Origin: Apostichopus japonicus
Taxonomy: Eukaryota > Echinodermata > Holothuroidea > Aspidochirotida > Stichopodidae
Reading direction: 5' to 3'
Length of the DNA stretch: 64,000 nucleotides
Assembly: GCF_037975245.1 (NCBI RefSeq)
Contig: NC_092564.1
Coordinates: 15,912,984-15,976,983 of the forward strand
Shown here: in pieces, positions 62,487-64,000 of the stretch
Layout: the number at the start of each line of letters is the position of its first letter
Numbering within the stretch: the first letter of the stretch is position 1
Translations under genes and position numbers: made by a program
The notes under the pieces: generated by a model
The model's database searches: none
The model's input: only the letters and a program-made list of their open reading frames with translations
Told to the model about the DNA's origin: nothing

Positions 62487-63605
62487 TCACGACTCTGCCT
62501 GTTTGACTTCCTCTGCTGGTGGTGTTGGTGAGTTGATCTTTTCCTCAGAGGCTACTGCTGGATCAGCCTTCTGGTCTGATTCAACCTCTGGTAAGTGAAG
62601 ATGAGAACAGAGAGAATGATTAAAGGATGGAGATTAATGTTATCACAACTCAATAAGATTCAAGTTTTTTTCCATTCAATTCAAATTTATATTTTCTCAC
62701 ATTAAGCAAATGCAGGTGTCTGGTATACAGGATTAATTTAAAGTATATATCATAGACACTAGAAAAACAAAACAAATTGTTTATCACACTAGTGACCACA
62801 ACCAAAAACTGGGAGAAAAGGAATGATAAAAAACAACTAATAAACAAGAAATAATTAGCAAAACTAGGAAATCTGAAACGATTCTGCATGAGACTTAGGT
62901 TCTAAAACTATTTGCAGGATAGATTCACACTGACCTTTGACCTCCTTCTCTTTCTCCTCCATCTCTTGCTTCTTGGCATCCTCTTCGTCCTTCTCCTTTT
63001 GTTTTCTCTCTTGCTCTTCCATAATCTTTCTCTCTTCCTCGGCTTTCTTAAACTTTGCAGCGAGTACCTTGCAGCGCTTCTTATGAGTGAACCAGTGCAT
63101 CTTCTGACAGCTCTGGTTACAGTAAAACACCTGAAGGGAAAATGATCGCAATTGACAGTGAATCAAATGATTATGGAGGAGAAGGTTTGCGGGTCATTTC
63201 TGGCATGCAGAGGCTACTCTGCTTAAAATCTTCAGTTCGATTTTAAGGATTAATTAACTGAGCAGATACTCCAAGAGAGAAGGGTAAAAAACCAAAAAAC
63301 TTTCCAAAATATCTTAACTTCAACACCTGTGCCATAATTCATTGCAATGTAACAAAATAGTGGTGGAATTAAGTCTACTAACTTGTGCCAAAAAGCACCG
63401 ATTGTGCTGAAGTTGACTTCCAGATAAACATTTTTTGTCTTCTGATGTTTACAAAGTGATGGAATATTCAACTCACATATTTACAAGCAGAACACCTTTT
63501 CTCTGCCTTGGGCTGGTTACAAGCGGTACAGAGGCCTTCTGTATCGATGCTTCGTGTACCGTTGATCGCCTGGGTGAGCATGACCAGAGCAGATGGATCT
63601 TGACC
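62487..63605 (-). CDS. ANKMY2: ANKMY2 (ankyrin repeat and MYND domain protein 2), last three exons
   Basis: The exons are 63477-63605 (43 codons), 62935-63130 (65 codons plus 1 nt) and 62487-62587 (to TGA at 62487-62489), joined in phase with GT..AG borders. The visible 141 residues are the C-terminal end. They hold a complete MYND zinc finger: [28 protein letters not shown], giving the C-C-C-C-C-C-H-C ligand set. An Arg/Lys/Glu coiled-coil ([20 protein letters not shown]...) and an acidic tail follow. HWFTHKK is characteristic of ANKMY2. The ankyrin repeats must lie on upstream exons beyond the right edge. In vertebrates ANKMY2 acts with FKBP38 in ciliary and Hedgehog signalling through adenylyl cyclase trafficking; that function is assumed from the family. 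The gene is partial because of the window, not broken. Confidence 0.92.
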
Positions 63606-64000
63606 CTTCAAATGAATGATACCAAGACAAACGAGCTTAATTAACCTGTGTTAACTGTCTGATGGAATTGTTCATGAGACGACTTTAGACTTGACTGTAA
63701 TGAAGATCATTGTACCTGTACAGCATGGTGTCACTGAAAGACAAATGGCGTTTAATACAATCTTGAAAAAGAATTAAATATTATCTGATTTTCAACCTGA
63801 CCTTGGAATGAATCATTACACCGTAGCATCACCAAACACATTCTGCTTTGAATTTGATACTAGTTTGAATTGTTACAGTGATGTGTCACCTTACAACAGG
63901 ATTTATGTTTAATTTACAGTGGATGATTATATCACATGGCATCACGGTTAGAATTTGGTTTGAATCTGATCTTTGGAAAGAAATATAATTTGCTATTTAC
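63606..64000 (-). other. ANKMY2 intron, cut by the window end
   Basis: No further exon is visible between the acceptor at 63606 and the window edge. Confidence 0.6.

Overview
The window reads as AT-rich nuclear DNA of an animal. Genes are split into short exons by long introns with GT..AG borders, and the spaces between hold microsatellites, minisatellites and short non-autonomous transposons. The gene set (a mitochondrial-type serine hydroxymethyltransferase, ANKMY2, an MS4A/CD20-like four-span membrane protein and a phosphotyrosine-rich signalling tail) fits a marine invertebrate deuterostome such as an echinoderm, but that placement is an inference.

Layout. Positions 1-800 hold direct repeats dense in AGGTCA/TGACCT motifs. 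Positions 1001-7650 are a tandem array with a ~916 bp unit; six units each carry a 57-nt open cassette on the minus strand with good splice borders, encoding a near-identical 19-residue acidic peptide. Positions 7.6-14 kb hold diverged duplications, two TTAA-flanked MITEs and a minus-strand first exon that looks like a mitochondrial presequence (13674/13724-13853). A plus-strand gene has two visible 3' exons, 14747-14814 and 26636-28062, separated by an 11.8 kb intron holding a tRNA-derived SINE with a 180 bp tetranucleotide tail. Its last exon encodes about 475 residues of a disordered, tyrosine-motif-rich tail. Positions 28-36.5 kb are non-coding with two hAT-type MITEs.

Positions 36542-49118 (minus) hold a complete 12-exon SHMT gene; all exons join in phase to a 496-residue protein. 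Its upstream 80 bp contain two TTGCGTCA sites and an M-box. A LINE reverse-transcriptase relic (about 49.4-49.96 kb) and a 579 bp fold-back MITE follow. Positions 52879-57292 (minus) hold an MS4A-like gene, with four exons found and one expected transmembrane exon not found; its introns host two hAT-type MITEs with perfect 8 bp target duplications. Positions 57.3-62.5 kb are intergenic. The last three exons of ANKMY2 (minus) lie at 62487-63605.

The genes do not form a shared pathway. The most unusual item is the cassette array at 1-7.6 kb. The transposon calls are supported by exact target-site duplications read directly from the sequence.
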